Source: Daphnia pulex
Taxonomy: Eukaryota; Arthropoda; Branchiopoda; Diplostraca; Daphniidae
Length of the DNA: 64,000 nt
NCBI RefSeq assembly: GCF_021134715.1
Contig: NC_060027.1
Span: forward strand, 2,790,001-2,854,000
Reading direction: 5' to 3'
Below, in pieces: positions 13,110 through 24,967 of this stretch. The position numbers and the translations under genes are program-made. How positions within the stretch are numbered: position 1 is the stretch's first letter; every line of letters begins with the position of its first letter. The notes below the pieces were generated by a model. That model saw only the letters and a list, made by a program, of their open reading frames with translations, did not search any database and was not told the origin of the DNA.

Positions 13110-14750
13110 ATGGACGTTAAGGTGAGATTTGTCTTTCATATTAATTGGTTAAAATGTTAAGGGGATACAATTTTGTCGTTAATTTGTTTGCTTAACAAAT
13201 GCAGAACTAACATTTAGTCGAGTGATAATATTTCGTACAGAGATAAGATTCATTCTAACGGTAATCTCTGATAGGTTGAAATTAAACCGGAACCAGCCGA
13301 GGAGGTGGTAGTGACGGCACAGCCGGAAGTGGATTGGTTCGTTGATGTTTCACCAAAAAGTGTGCTCGGTAGAAATGCCACCGGCACTTCGTGGGTCTTT
13401 CGAGGAACTTACAACAACCAACAAGTTGCCATCAAACGAGTGGGAATCGATGAAGTAGATGAGACGAAGGAGAACGTTTTGATCAGCCAACTTGACCACA
13501 AAAATGTCGTCAAACTGCTTCACGTGGAAGAAAACAACTTGTTCAAGTATTGTATTTGAAGTGTATGGAATTTGTGGAATTAGTATTAACTGTTTCGCTT
13601 AGGTTTTTCATGTTGGAACTGTGCGCTGCTTCTCTTCAAGGATTTTTCGATCAAGAGTACACTGGCCATATGCCGACAGATGTTGAGGTTCTCTGCCAAT
13701 TGTCCAGTGGACTGGATTACATCCATTCCAAGGGGTTCATCTATCGTAAAGTCAAGCCGGAGAACATTTTAATATCGTTGACGACCCCTGTCGTTATGAA
13801 ATGGGCCGATTTTGGTCTCACGAAAGTTACAAAAATTTCCGATTTGTCTTCTGAGAGTTCTAGCAGTGAACCTCAATGCTGGATGTCACCGGAAGTTCTC
13901 TCCAATGGAGACGGAACTTGCGCGGATTCGAAAGAAAGTGACATTTTTTCAGCTGGATGCGTTTATTTTTATTATCTAACGCGTGCTCATCCGTTTGGGA
14001 AAAAATCGGTCGTCAAGAAGAACGTCATGGAGGGTAACCCCATCAGCGCTGAAAGTATAAAACTTAATTTTTTTAATGTCCTGATTGTTGATGTAATCAT
14101 ATTTTAATTGTAAATTGAAACAGGACTTGCAAATGATCACTTCGCTAAGACTGTCATTTCCGGAATGATTTCCAAAGAACCGGCACAAAGAATCACCTTG
14201 GCGGAAGTAATTGATGGATTGAAGCCAAAGCCAATTCCGCCGGCAGTCGTGGTTCCACCCACTCCACGGTACGTAACCGCGGCGGACATTACTCCAATTT
14301 CGGGACTGGAAGAGGGAGTGAATTCCGGGTAAGAGCAAGATTAAATTTAAGTTGATTGTAATTTATGTTTCCATATTTTCTCGGTTCCCATCTGTTAAGG
14401 ACGATTCGTGCCAGAGTTGTTTCACAGCCAATAGTCGATCATTGGCAAAGAAATATTGGATTTAACATGAAGTTTTTCACTGTGCATCTCCGGGATGACA
14501 CTGGTGAAATTGAAGCCAAGGCTTTTGCAGATAATTTCCAAAGGTTCCATGAACTCTTTCAAGTAAGTTGTACGAGTCACTTTTATATGAGTTGTTCATC
14601 ATTCAGTTTTTAATTGCCTTTGTACTAACTCTTATATAATATTTACAGGTCGGCAGAGAATACGCCATCAAGAGAGCAACATTGAAGATAAATCGTTACG
14701 GAAGGAAAGAATTATCTTTGGTGAAGGCGACCACTGTACAACGTGTATAG
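13110..14750 (+). CDS. IRE1-type pseudokinase fused to an RPA70-like OB fold (K2)
   Basis: Six exons (13110-13121, 13275-13546, 13603-14054, 14124-14328, 14400-14562, 14649-14750) give 401 residues in phase. Residues about 27-290 are an IRE1-type kinase domain: glycine loop [44 protein letters not shown]. The HRD motif reads YRKVKPEN, so the catalytic Asp is Lys and phosphotransfer is unlikely. A proline-rich linker leads to ITPISGL, then TIRARVV, FFTVHLRDDTGEIEAKAF, FHELFQVGREYAI and ATLKI, the successive strands of RPA70 DNA-binding domain A. One exon (14124-14328) encodes both the kinase C-lobe end and the start of the OB fold, so the fusion does not depend on joining two genes. A role in sensing single-stranded nucleic acid is speculation. 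Confidence 0.82.
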
Positions 14751-15470
14751 TAGTCCTTTCGTGAATAACAAAATTATTGTTGTTTTTTAACAAGTGTGAA
14801 TCCAGAATACTTCCTCTAGTGAGTAGTGAGATTCTAGATTTAATTTTCACAGAGGAACTTAAGTTAAGGGATAGAATTGTACTTGTCATTGTGAAAACCA
14901 GCTCTACTGGTGCTTACATTTATCTTAAATCTTTCTTGAAAGCAAATTTGGCTTTAAATTGGCAAATTGCGTACAAAGAATTGATTAGTAATCGATTTTG
15001 AGAATTGATAGTGATAATCGATTTTTAAGTTGACGTGTAACTCCAACGCAAACATCGTCTGCTATGTTGGTTTTGAGCATGTGTTTGTTGAAACGTTAAG
15101 TGAATAAAAACTGCTGATGAAAGAACACCACCAAACTACTTAATTTTTAATTTACATTTTTTATTCATTTTTCAATATTGTTCACTTTGTGCCTCCTGGG
15201 AACAGTTTTCACAACTTAAAAGACGCTGACAACAAAAGTCGACCGAAACGTTTTCAAACCTGTTGCTCTCAAAGCAATTAAGCACGATACCTGTGCCATG
15301 CTGCCACACCGGTTATGAAAAACTGAGGCCGTTTATATAGGCCTATATTGCCGTACCGTTTATATCAGTGGTGTTAGTAACGGAAAAACCAAGATAACGA
15401 ACAAAGATTTTCGTATCTTTCGTGGGCGATTATTATTTCATTCAGTCAATCGTGGGACTGGAGAGTAGAA
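14751..15470. other. Interval between K2 and K3
   Basis: Contains the K2 3' UTR and the K3 promoter and 5' UTR. No other gene is supported. Confidence 0.6.
15334..15369 (+). promoter_or_regulatory. Predicted core promoter of K3
   Basis: A TATATA box at 15334 lies 33 bases before the A of TCAGT at 15365, the arthropod initiator consensus. That spacing is near the usual TATA-to-start distance. The start codon of K3 follows about 100 bases downstream. Confidence 0.45.
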
Positions 15471-16437
15471 ATGGGGGAAGAATTGGTGTTCCTCAACGAC
15501 AATGAAATCAGTTTCTGCCGAAAGGATATCATAGGTAGAGGTGGTAATGGATTGGTTTTCCATGGCAGTTTTTCAGGGCAAGATGTGGCTGTGAAGCGGA
15601 TTCAACTGATTGACGCCAACTACGAATTAAATTCGAGAGAGTTGCTCAATTTGCGCCAACTCAAGCATGACAATATTGTCGAGTTTATTCATGTCGAGGA
15701 TAACGACGATTTCAGGTATAATAAACTTTTAAAGATAATAAATTAAAACCTTAATCATCTCACATTCCTAAATACATCTAGATTTATTGTTTTCGAGCTC
15801 TGTTATGCAAATCTCCGCGAATACTGCAAACCTGTTTACACAGGTCAAGTGCTGTCTGATGAGTCAGATCAGTTAAAGGTCCTATTACAACTTACCCAAG
15901 CTCTCGAGTATATTCATTCAAAGGACATCATCCATCGTGACATCAAGCCAGAAAATATTTTGGTTTCCAACAAGGATTCTGTCAAGATGAAATGGGCTGA
16001 TTTTGGACACAGCAAACTGACCAACGAGCGCGGCTCTACCTCAATGAGCGGGCGCCGTGGAACGAAAGCTTGGTTGGCAAAAGAAATCATTCCATTCTTT
16101 TACAATGATGAATTAAGAGGGCGGTGCTCCAAAAACAGTGATATTTTTGCGGCTGGATGTGTGTTTTTCTACTTTTTAACCAGAGGAATCCATCCTTTTG
16201 GTGAAGAAAATCGGTTGGATAAAATGGAGCAAAATATTTTAAGTGAAAACATAGTAAATAAAAATGGTAAGTTATGACCAGCGTAACTTTTTTCTCCGTT
16301 TATTTTACTTCAATAAAATTTTTTTACTTCCAGAATTGAACGACGGTCATGCTGCCAAAAAACCTGTCATTCAAATGATGGAAGACCGATTGGATTTGGC
16401 GAAAGTTATCGAATGTCTCAATGCATCTCTTTCTTAG
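15471..16437 (+). CDS. IRE1-type kinase (K3)
   Basis: Three exons (15471-15715, 15782-16266, 16334-16437) give 277 residues. Seen: GRGGNGLVFHG loop, VAVKR, FELCYANL in place of [16 protein letters not shown] with all catalytic residues, ADFGHSK, and HPFG. The APE motif reads AKE, losing the Pro that caps the activation segment. The last helix region is shortened compared with K1, the HFAREII motif being replaced by a remnant (GHAAKKPVIQMM). No RNase or membrane part. Intron positions match K1, K2 and K4. A truncated copy of its 3' end lies just downstream. It may still be active, but the shortened C-lobe makes this unsure. Confidence 0.83.
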
Positions 16438-16667
16438 ATGAATTTCGACCGCTGAGGGTAATCATTGTGTTATCATCATTATTATTCCATAACATCCACC
16501 ATCTAGTGCACAATTAACTTCCCGGTGAAGGGAACCACTGTAAAATGAATGTGGTAATTACACATTTATTGTGTGTAACCTAAGGGTGAATACTGAATAC
16601 AGAATACTAATACTGAGTACATAATTTCATCCCTAATTAAATAACATTGAGTGTTCAACTTTTACGG

Positions 16668-16750
16668 GAAAGAAAATTGGTTGGATACAGTCGGGCAGAA
16701 CATTTTACAAGGCGAAAGTTTTCGAATCTCGTCGATGAATGTCGACCACT
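16668..16750 (+). pseudogene. Fragment of an IRE1-type kinase gene (copy of K3 3' end)
   Basis: The first part reads GKENWLDTVGQNILQGE, matching K3 GEENRLDKMEQNIL. The second part, starting GGCGAAAGTT and running to GATGAATGTCGACCACTG, matches K3 DNA at about 16398-16457 across its stop codon. The DNA between these two K3 segments (the intron and the exon ends) is missing here. So this is a partial tandem duplication with an internal deletion; no complete kinase is present. Confidence 0.65.
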
Positions 16751-17133
16751 GTAAGTACTACATCGACAAGAACTCTAATTGAATTTTTAGTTGACCCTTA
16801 AAAATAGAGCCATTCAACTAGCACATCAAATTTCAATTTATAGACCTCTTAATTGAGGTGTATTGGGGGTTTCTCGGCATATTTTGCACCACACAAGAGA
16901 CGCATACCATTTCTTTTAAATCGAAAAATCCGCCCGCCTATAAAATGCGCCATCTATGAGTGCACATTTAATTTCACTCATTGTCAGTAGTCGTTGAATC
17001 TCCAGCGGGTGCTCATTTTTTACGTCGTAAAGTTTAGCTTTAGAAGTGAAAACCTATACGTCACGAATGGAATAACATAAGTCACCCTAAATCTACAGGT
17101 CGATATTTACAACAATCTTCTGATATCGACAAA

Positions 17134-19500
17134 ATGAGCCGCAAAAGGAATCTTGACAATGGGCCAGGCCCGATTCCTCAACGGTGGCTGCACTGTCCTC
17201 GAAAGGCCTTTTCAACAGTGGGAGAGAAATTTTTAGCATTCAAAACTCCACTAGATGCAAGATACGATAATCAAGTCGACGATGAATATACTTTTCACCC
17301 TGAAATGGTATTTTCATCAGCCAAGAATATGAAGTTGAAACTTGGGCTCTGGATTGATCTTACCAATACCAGCCGGTTCTACGACAAGAATGTAGTAGAA
17401 CAAAATTCATGTAAATATGTTAAACTCAGCTGCAAAGGACATGGTGAAACTCCCAGCCCTGAAACAGTGAACCTGTTCATCAGGTTATGCACACAATTCA
17501 TCTCGCAGAATCCTACACAAATTATCGGCATCCACTGTACCCATGGCTTCAACCGGACTGGCTTTCTCATTGTTTCATACTTGGTACAGGCCATGGACTG
17601 GTCAGTGGAAGCTGCAGTCAATGAATTTTCTAAAGCAAGGTAACTATCACCAATATTTAGTCTACAGATCAATTAAATCAGCCTGAATTTTAAAAAAAAA
17701 TGTTTACGAAGATGGGCTCTTGTTTCAATTACTATTTACCAATTTGTTTATTTTCTTTTAACAAACACAAATTTGTTTCTTCTCAATAATAGACCTCCTG
17801 GAATCTACAAGGAAGACTATATCAGAGAACTATTTACTCTTTATGGTGACATAGATGACGCCCCACCTGCTCCTGCCTTGCCAATGTGGCATTGCGAGGC
17901 TGACGATGATACCCCCAGCAAAGAAGAACCAGAAGCTGTTGATGGTATATTTTATTAAAACTATGCTCTTAACCTAAGAGTCATGTTCACGATTAAAGAC
18001 AACGAAGATGATGACCAAGCCGGCGGCAGTACGGGTGACAAGAAGAAAAAACCACGACGAGAAGTGGCTCAAGCCAAAGCCATATTCATGGAAGGTATCC
18101 CCAACGTCAAGCCGGTTACTGATATGGAGATTACAACCGAAGTGCAAAAAAGGATCAAAAGTCTCACGGGGTTCAAATCATCTGGATTCCCTGGTTGCCA
18201 GCCAGTTTCCATGGATAGAAGGAACATCCAACTGCTGAAAAACCCCTACATGGTGTCATGGAAAGCTGACGGCACCAGGTAATTGATCTCATATTTATAG
18301 TCTTACGGTATCTCTAAACTTTTTCACGTTCGGATGCAGGTATATGATGTATATTATGGGACAAGGACAAGTCTACTTTATAGACAGAGACAACGCAGTG
18401 TTTCAGATCGAGGGTGTCTCGTTCTTCTCTTCACATGATGGCAAGCGTCATTTGGTTGACACGTTAGTAGACGGTGAGATGGTCATTGATAAGGCTGACG
18501 GGATGCGCCATCCGCGCTATTTGATTTACGATCTCGTCTCTCTGGAAGGGAATCAAGTTTTGCAAGAACCCTTTTCGATCCGCTATCGTACGATCATGGT
18601 AAACAGTGTTTAAATTTATTCCATGGATTTTTCTTTTTGATTGATTGAATATTTTTAATTCCAGAAGGAAATTATTGAACCTCGAGTGGTTGCCATGAAA
18701 TCGGGACGGATTATCCGAGAACGTGAGCCGATCGGCATTCGACGTAAAGATTTTTGGGATGTGCCAGCTACCTCCGCTCTTTTAGGAGAGAAGTTTATGA
18801 GAAAACTTGGGCATGAACCTGATGGTCTCGTTTTCCAACCTATAGAAGAGGTAAAGAAAAAACAAATCTGGATGTTACCTATGGCAACAAAATCATTTTA
18901 AATTTAACGTTAATTGCCAACATGTTGTGTGTTTTTATGATTAGACCTATACACCAGGTCAGTGCCCTTCCGTCTTGAAGTGGAAACCACCTTCTCACAA
19001 TTCTGTTGATTTTCGACTGAAAATTGTTATCGAAAACCGTCCTGGGTAAGTTCGTTATCTCTCTGTAAAATAGACTTGTAGTTGAAATTAATTAAAAATT
19101 TTTTTTTAGGATGTTGCGAGAACGTCTTGGTCATTTGTTTGTCGGAGGGAAGAATGACACTCCCTTCGCGATAATGAAAGCTACCAAGGAGATGGTTCCC
19201 CTTGACAATAAAATTATTGAATGCCGATTTGAAATGAACAACGGCAATGGAAAATGGGTCTTTATGAGACAACGAACGGACAAAAGCTTCCCCAACAGTT
19301 TTAATACTGCTACAGGTAAAATCAAGTGCCATCGTTTTTATATCGGAAATTCTTCTTGAACACGTAAATTGGAAAAAAAAATATTTTCAGCTGTCTGTCG
19401 AAGTATCAGTGAACCGGTTACCAAGGAGATATTAGAGGACTTTATTCTAAATCTGAGGGGTATGCCTCCTCCTCCTCCGCCCCAGCGAAGACCGCATTAG
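17134..19500 (+). CDS. RNGTT: mRNA capping enzyme (RNA triphosphatase-guanylyltransferase)
   Basis: Eight exons (17134-17639, 17793-17944, 17999-18278, 18340-18598, 18665-18850, 18945-19045, 19110-19315, 19391-19500) give 599 residues, the usual metazoan length. Residues about 1-190 form the cysteine-phosphatase-type RNA 5'-triphosphatase with the active loop [10 protein letters not shown]. After an acidic linker comes the nucleotidyltransferase with KADGTR, whose Lys takes GMP, then the motifs DGEMVID, DGLVFQP and LKWKPP, and an OB-fold tail. It adds the GMP cap to nascent RNA polymerase II transcripts in the nucleus. The protein ends in a proline run ([10 protein letters not shown]). All key residues are present. 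Its 3' end converges with LACTB2. Confidence 0.97.
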
Positions 19501-19776
19501 CAGCTAATCTTCGTGGTCACCTTTCTTCCTCAATCATGGTCCTCCTACACTATTTTCCCTTAAACGTCGCTCAGTTTCCCGCCAACTGTTTTATACATTC
19601 TAGAAGGTGTTCCGAGGTGCGACTTTCAAATTAAACAGGGAAAGACAAATAAATGGTTAATTTAACCCTGAAGACAAGGTGCTTCAGTCTATTTTGTCTC
19701 TCATTAATCACTTTGAGTACATGCACTGTAGAAAGTTGAGTCAATAATAGGGCTATATATTTCTTTGAACAATAGA

Positions 19777-20989
19777 TCAAATTGTACTCCACAGTATCGC
19801 AAGTTTCTTAACTTTACCTTCTTTTTCCAATTTCTTAAGATGTAGCTCAACGTTCCTCTCAGCAGCAAGATAAAGACTTGAATCTAAATTTTCATAAATA
19901 CCCTTGACAATGTCCATGGCAGACATTTTATTCCCATGGTTAGACGAAAGGTATTCTAAAATCTGCCTCTCCCTTTCGTTTCGATGATGGATATAGTACT
20001 CTATTCGTTGAATGGGATCCTAAATACAACACGAATAGAGTGACAAACGAACAGAAAGTTATTATAGATGTAGGCTCACCTCAATCGACGGTCCGTGTCC
20101 AGGATAAATTTTACTTGGATTAAGGCCAAGTATGGTTTTCAGTGAGTTCATGTAATCGTACAAGTCCTCAAAGACGGCAGTCCCTTCACCCAAAATACAG
20201 TCCCCACTGAATAAGGAATTCTCTTCCTTCAAATGTAGGATAATGTGGTCAGTGCTGTGACCAGGTGTGTGGTACACTCTAGGGAATGAACAACATTGTA
20301 TTATTTCACTAAGCATCCCATGTAATAGTGATAAGACTTACTTTAAATTGGCTCCTTCAACTGAAACTTCCTGTCCATCTGTTAATTTTTCAAATTCTGT
20401 TGGTCTGTCCTCAATGTGAAACTTTGAGACTTTGCAGTCTGATAAAAAAAATTTTTTGATGTTAGAATTGGATATTGGGAAATACAATTTGTAAACAACC
20501 TTTGTTGATTGATTGTTGGATTTTTTCCACACCCCCAACATGATCAGGATGCCAGTGGGAAACTAAAATGTGATCCAAGGTTGCTTGCTGCTCCTTTAGT
20601 ACTGACTGAAGCAAATCAAAGTATTCTGGTACCTGTCCATCTCCTGTGTCAAGTAGTATTCTCCTGTATATGTGAAAATGGCGCTAAATTTTACAAAGAA
20701 ACAGATGTTGACATACTGGCACTGACCGTTTTCCAGTTCCAATCAAATATGTGTTAGTTCCTTGGAGAGTAAAAGGGCCTGGATTGCAACCTATTTAATA
20801 ATTTTTAAACTCTATTATACAACTATGTGAAAAATAAATGAACGGCAAAGGTGACGGAACAGAATGATGTTTTTAATGTTTGATCAAACAAGTCTCAGAT
20901 GAGGCATACACATAAATCTTTAAATAAAAATTACCTAAAATATGAATAACACGGGGAGAAAGCTGAGAAATTCGCGGAAGAATGTTCAT
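19777..20989 (-). CDS. LACTB2: LACTB2, metallo-beta-lactamase-fold endoribonuclease
   Basis: Six exons on the minus strand (20935-20989, 20727-20790, 20500-20663, 20342-20438, 20080-20278, 19777-20019) give 273 residues, close to the human protein. Seen: [15 protein letters not shown] near the start, the zinc motif [38 protein letters not shown], and PGHGP. The C-terminal [11 protein letters not shown] winged-helix end is also typical. The family protein is a mitochondrial single-strand RNA endonuclease. No strong targeting peptide is visible in the short N-terminus. The gene converges on the capping enzyme with under 300 bases between the two stops. Confidence 0.96.
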
Positions 20990-22143
20990 TGCATATGCTG
21001 TTTATAAATGGAGCTAGCAAAGAATTTTTGAAGTTGTTATCTTGGACGTAAAACCTGACGTAAGACCAGACCAGTTTCAAATGGCAGAAGACAACAGTGA
21101 AAATTAGATCGACTGTCTGCTCCGAAAATAAATACAAATGCGCGGTTGCGTAATCAATGGGCCGATATAAACTGGAAGACTGAAAATCTGAAATGCTGAG
21201 AATAACGGATGAACAATTTGAATCAATATTTTACTGAATAATGAATGAATATCAATAAAAATTACTGTATTGTAAGACCTATTAACAAATGAACATATAA
21301 TGAGTTTATTTATTTCCTTCTGCGCTGTTTTACGTAGCGGGTTTTAATCTAGATTATATGTTTGATAAACGATATCACATCATTTCTCGTTATCGTGACC
21401 ATTTCTTTTGAAGTAATAATACAAATATTCAATTAGGTAGGCGCAGGAATGAAAGTCGTGCGACATGAGCCGCCGGGTGAGCCGCATTATTGGACTTCGA
21501 ACACGCAGCTATAGTGATCACGCCAAAATAAAACTGCCATACAAGTTATCCAATCCAAATTGGACACGCCTTTTACTCATCAGATAACGCAGTGTTCAAG
21601 CACAGCGGGGACAACAGTTTGGTATGATTGCTCAAGAATATTAGATGTTGCGTATTTGCTATTCAAGTTTTTTCTAACTAAGTAGCCGGAGAGATCTGCT
21701 AAATCATAAAGGAGAGGCAAACACAAATTCTTAATCTCATGAGACAAATTTTTGGTATGTATTCATGGCAGATAGGTAGAGTTGACTAAGTTTATGTAAA
21801 TGCAAACGTTGGATGTAGTAAAGAGGTTTTTTTTTCTTCCGTTTTCTAGGAATCTGTTATCCCCCCCCCCCTGCACAATAGGAGTGAAAATCATATCAGC
21901 GTCTTATCAGTGCCATATCATAACCGCTGGTCATACTCATACATATAAGGTGAGAAACGTAACTTTTTCATTATATATGTTATCTATTTTTTTTTTAATA
22001 CTCGTCAGGAAAATAGCGTAAGGTTTTTAGAACAAGAGTTTGTTAATAATTAATAGCATTTCAATTAATTAATAATAAACAAAAAATAGCATATCCGATC
22101 GATATTTCATAATTAATAACTTCTGTAACTGGATAGGCAAGAA
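20990..22143. other. Divergent interval between LACTB2 and K4
   Basis: No gene supported. A possible 5' UTR intron of K4 (GTGAGA donor near 21951, AG acceptor near 22138) would place the K4 transcription start in this interval. A poly-C run lies near 21862. Confidence 0.5.
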
Positions 22144-23091
22144 ATGCAGTATCCTCATCTTAAAAAGGCTGCTGCTTCTCAAATTTTGGGAAGAGGAGGT
22201 TTTGGAATCGTATACGAAGGAGAGCATAACAATGCAAAGGTAGCTATTAAACGGATAGAACTTTTGAGAACCGAAGACCATGTTAGAAATTCTACAGAAG
22301 AGGAAAGAATGATGCGCTGTGATCATTCCAACGTTCTGAAGGTTTTTGCTGTTGACCAAGATGGCGATTTCAAGTAAGAATTTCATACAAGCTGATACTT
22401 TAGCATATTAAAGCATCAAATTATAAAAAAAAATAGGTACATAGTACTGGAGCTCTGTCAGACCACTCTTCATGACTACATCATTAGGAAATATACCGTA
22501 TCGACGATGCCTTCAGAACTAGACGCTTTGCATCAAATGGCTTGCGGTTTGCAACACATCCATACAGTAGCAGGACTCGTTCATCGAGATATATCGGCTC
22601 AAAATGTCTTGATTCAAAGTCGTGAAGGTTTCCCTACTGTGTTGAAAATTTCAGATTTTGGATTCTGTAAACCGGCAACAGAACGAGGAAGTTTTTCCAT
22701 AAGTAAAAGTGGAACAGGAACTACTCACTTTATTGCTCCGGAGCTGCTCATTGATAATCAACTAAGAGGTCAAAGAGGAACCATCGCCTGTGATGTATTT
22801 TCACTTGGCTGTGTTTTCTATCGTTTTCTGACAATGGGACGACATCCGTTTTCAACAGGAGACGAGCTCACAATCACTTTAAATATCCGTGAGGGAAATC
22901 ATAATCTAAACGGTGAGATGTTTATAAATTTTTCCAATGTTGGGCGCAGATGTTTCATTATTAATTAATTCGTTATTAATAAAGGATTAAACGAAGATCA
23001 TTTTGCAAGAGAAATCATCAAAGAAATGATCCAACTAGAACCCAGCAAACGACCAAATATTACTGCTGTGGTTGATCGCCTGTCTGCTTAA
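22144..23091 (+). CDS. IRE1-type kinase (K4)
   Basis: Three exons (22144-22373, 22437-22912, 22985-23091) give 270 residues. Seen: GRGGFGIVYEG loop, VAIKR, VLELCQTTL, HRDISAQN (the Asp and Asn are kept, but the Lys usual in Ser/Thr kinases is Ser), SDFGFCK, APELL, DVFSLGCVFY, and the C-lobe motif HFAREIIKEMI. No membrane segment and no KEN ribonuclease. Both introns lie at the same positions and phases as in K1-K3 (phase 2 after the N-lobe, phase 1 before the last C-lobe exon). Probably an active kinase of unknown substrate; the RD-loop substitution makes this less sure. Confidence 0.85.
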
Positions 23092-23414
23092 TAAAATAGA
23101 TCGAATAAACTTGATGTTCAAAATTTTTACCAAAAATTCTAAAGGATAATTTTTAATAAAATCGCTGATAAAAAATAAAATCAGAAAATATTTCATTTTC
23201 ATTGAAAATTCGAATGGCGCAAATTTTAGTGGCAACGTCGCACCTGATCATCACAACACCCAACGGCACAACTAGTTTGGCCTTCGTATGATTTTACGTC
23301 GTCCTCAAACGAAAAATAGACGTAAAAAACAATTCGTGAATTTTCATTTGACACTTGTCTTCTATTTTATTACGCGTTGATTAAAGTTAGTGCCGAAATT
23401 TTCGGTTGAAGATA

Positions 23415-24666
23415 ATGGCAGAGTATGCTGCGGTTCGATCTGGAAAACTTAAACTGAAAGGGCATAAAGATATTAAGTAAGTTGGCTTTTCTAATTTATT
23501 TTACTTTCTATTTTGTTCATCATCATGTGCATCTATTTCAAGTACATTTTGGACAATTTGAGTTTATTTTACAATGATTTGTTTTCAAGGCCAGCCAAGA
23601 AGCATAAATCCAAAAAGCGCACCCATGAGGAAGCTATCGCAGCTTCAGACAAAGATGATATGATAAAGCATGGTATATTTTATAAATTAAAAATACATTT
23701 TAAAAAATATCCTCTACAGCATTCTTTTTTTAGGTGGCTTTTGGAATGTACAAAATTTTTCTCAGATTTCAGGGGCATTAGCAATTGAGTTTGGTGAAAG
23801 ATGCTACATCAAAGCATTGGACAATGGTTTATTTGTACTGGGTCCACCACATGATGAAGGTAGCCTACTTTAACTAATTACTATATAGTATTTTTTAGTA
23901 TTTTACATGTACCAATAATGTTGTATGGTTTCTTTATAGGAGATTCTCCTTCACCTGAGGAGATTTTCACAGCATTCCCTGTGGGTGAAACAAAGATAAC
24001 ACTTAAATCTGGATATGGAAAATACCTTGGCATTGACAAAAATGGTATAGTTGTTGGACGATCTGATGCTGTAAGTGCGTTGGAGCAGTGGGAGCCCGTT
24101 TTTCAGGTAAGCTCAACAAATTAATACAAATCTGAGAAAAATAAGATTTTAAAAAATATTTCGGGACAATTAGGACGGTAAGCTTGCATTACAAGCCGCC
24201 AACAGTAAATTCGTGTCGGTTTCGCCGGATGACGACAGTTTCTACGCACAGAGTATCACCGCTGGACCAGATGAAATCTTAAAAGTAAGAACACTAAACA
24301 ATCGTAAAAGTTTATGATCAGTGTTAACATTTGAGACTTTGTTGCACAGTTACGCTGCAATAAGGATTTGGAAGCAGACATTGAAAGCAAGAAAAAGAAT
24401 AAAGGACCTATTGAAGAAAAAGGAAGTGTAGAGCAAATTGAGATAAACTACGTGTAAGTTTTATCCTTCTTTAATATCCGTTATTCCAACACAAGTTTAA
24501 CGATTGAACATTTAACAGGAAGCAATTTCAAAAATTTCAAGACAAGAAAATGCGGGTTAATACCGAAAGCCGCGAAGTTCTCAAATCTGCCAAGGCCGAA
24601 GGGTATTTACACGAAGTCTTACTAGACAGGCGAAGCAAGATGAAATCTGATCGAATGTGCAAATGA
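23415..24666 (+). CDS. FRG1: FRG1 homologue, nuclear actin-bundling/RNA protein
   Basis: Seven exons (23415-23476, 23590-23672, 23734-23859, 23940-24106, 24174-24284, 24350-24453, 24519-24666) give 266 residues. Seen: the lysine-rich N-terminal segment (PAKKHKSKKRTHEE), the fascin-like beta-trefoil (GGFWNV, YIKALDNGLFVLG, ITLKSGYGKYLGID, WEPVFQDGKLALQAANSKFVS), a basic segment ESKKKNK, and the C-terminal VLLDRRSKMKSDRMCK. The family acts in the nucleolus and Cajal bodies in pre-mRNA processing and binds F-actin. Complete, with no odd feature. It converges with the DCUN1D gene. Confidence 0.97.
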
Positions 24667-24967
24667 ACTAGTAAAACTATGTGTTTATGACGATGCTTAT
24701 TTTCAATATTGACGTAATAAAATGGGACTTTAAAAAATACTAGATTGAAAAGAGTAGAGCCTTATTTTGTATTGTGTTTCAAATCAAAGTAACAAATAGA
24801 AAAAACGTGATTTTTTTTTTATTGAATTTTCGGCAAATGGTTGTGCTCCACTCACTGGAGAGTGATGAATCTGGGCTGGCAGCTCGAAAGACAGCAGGCT
24901 TTAAAGCCCCTCCCAAGAATAGGAAGGATATGGACGATCAGAGCATTGAAATTTTCTAAGAAGTATT

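Noticed and set aside
14400-14750. OB-fold exons as a separate RPA1 fragment or pseudogene
   Set aside because: The preceding exon already contains the OB lead sequence, and the phases are continuous with the kinase, so a single fusion gene is the simpler reading.
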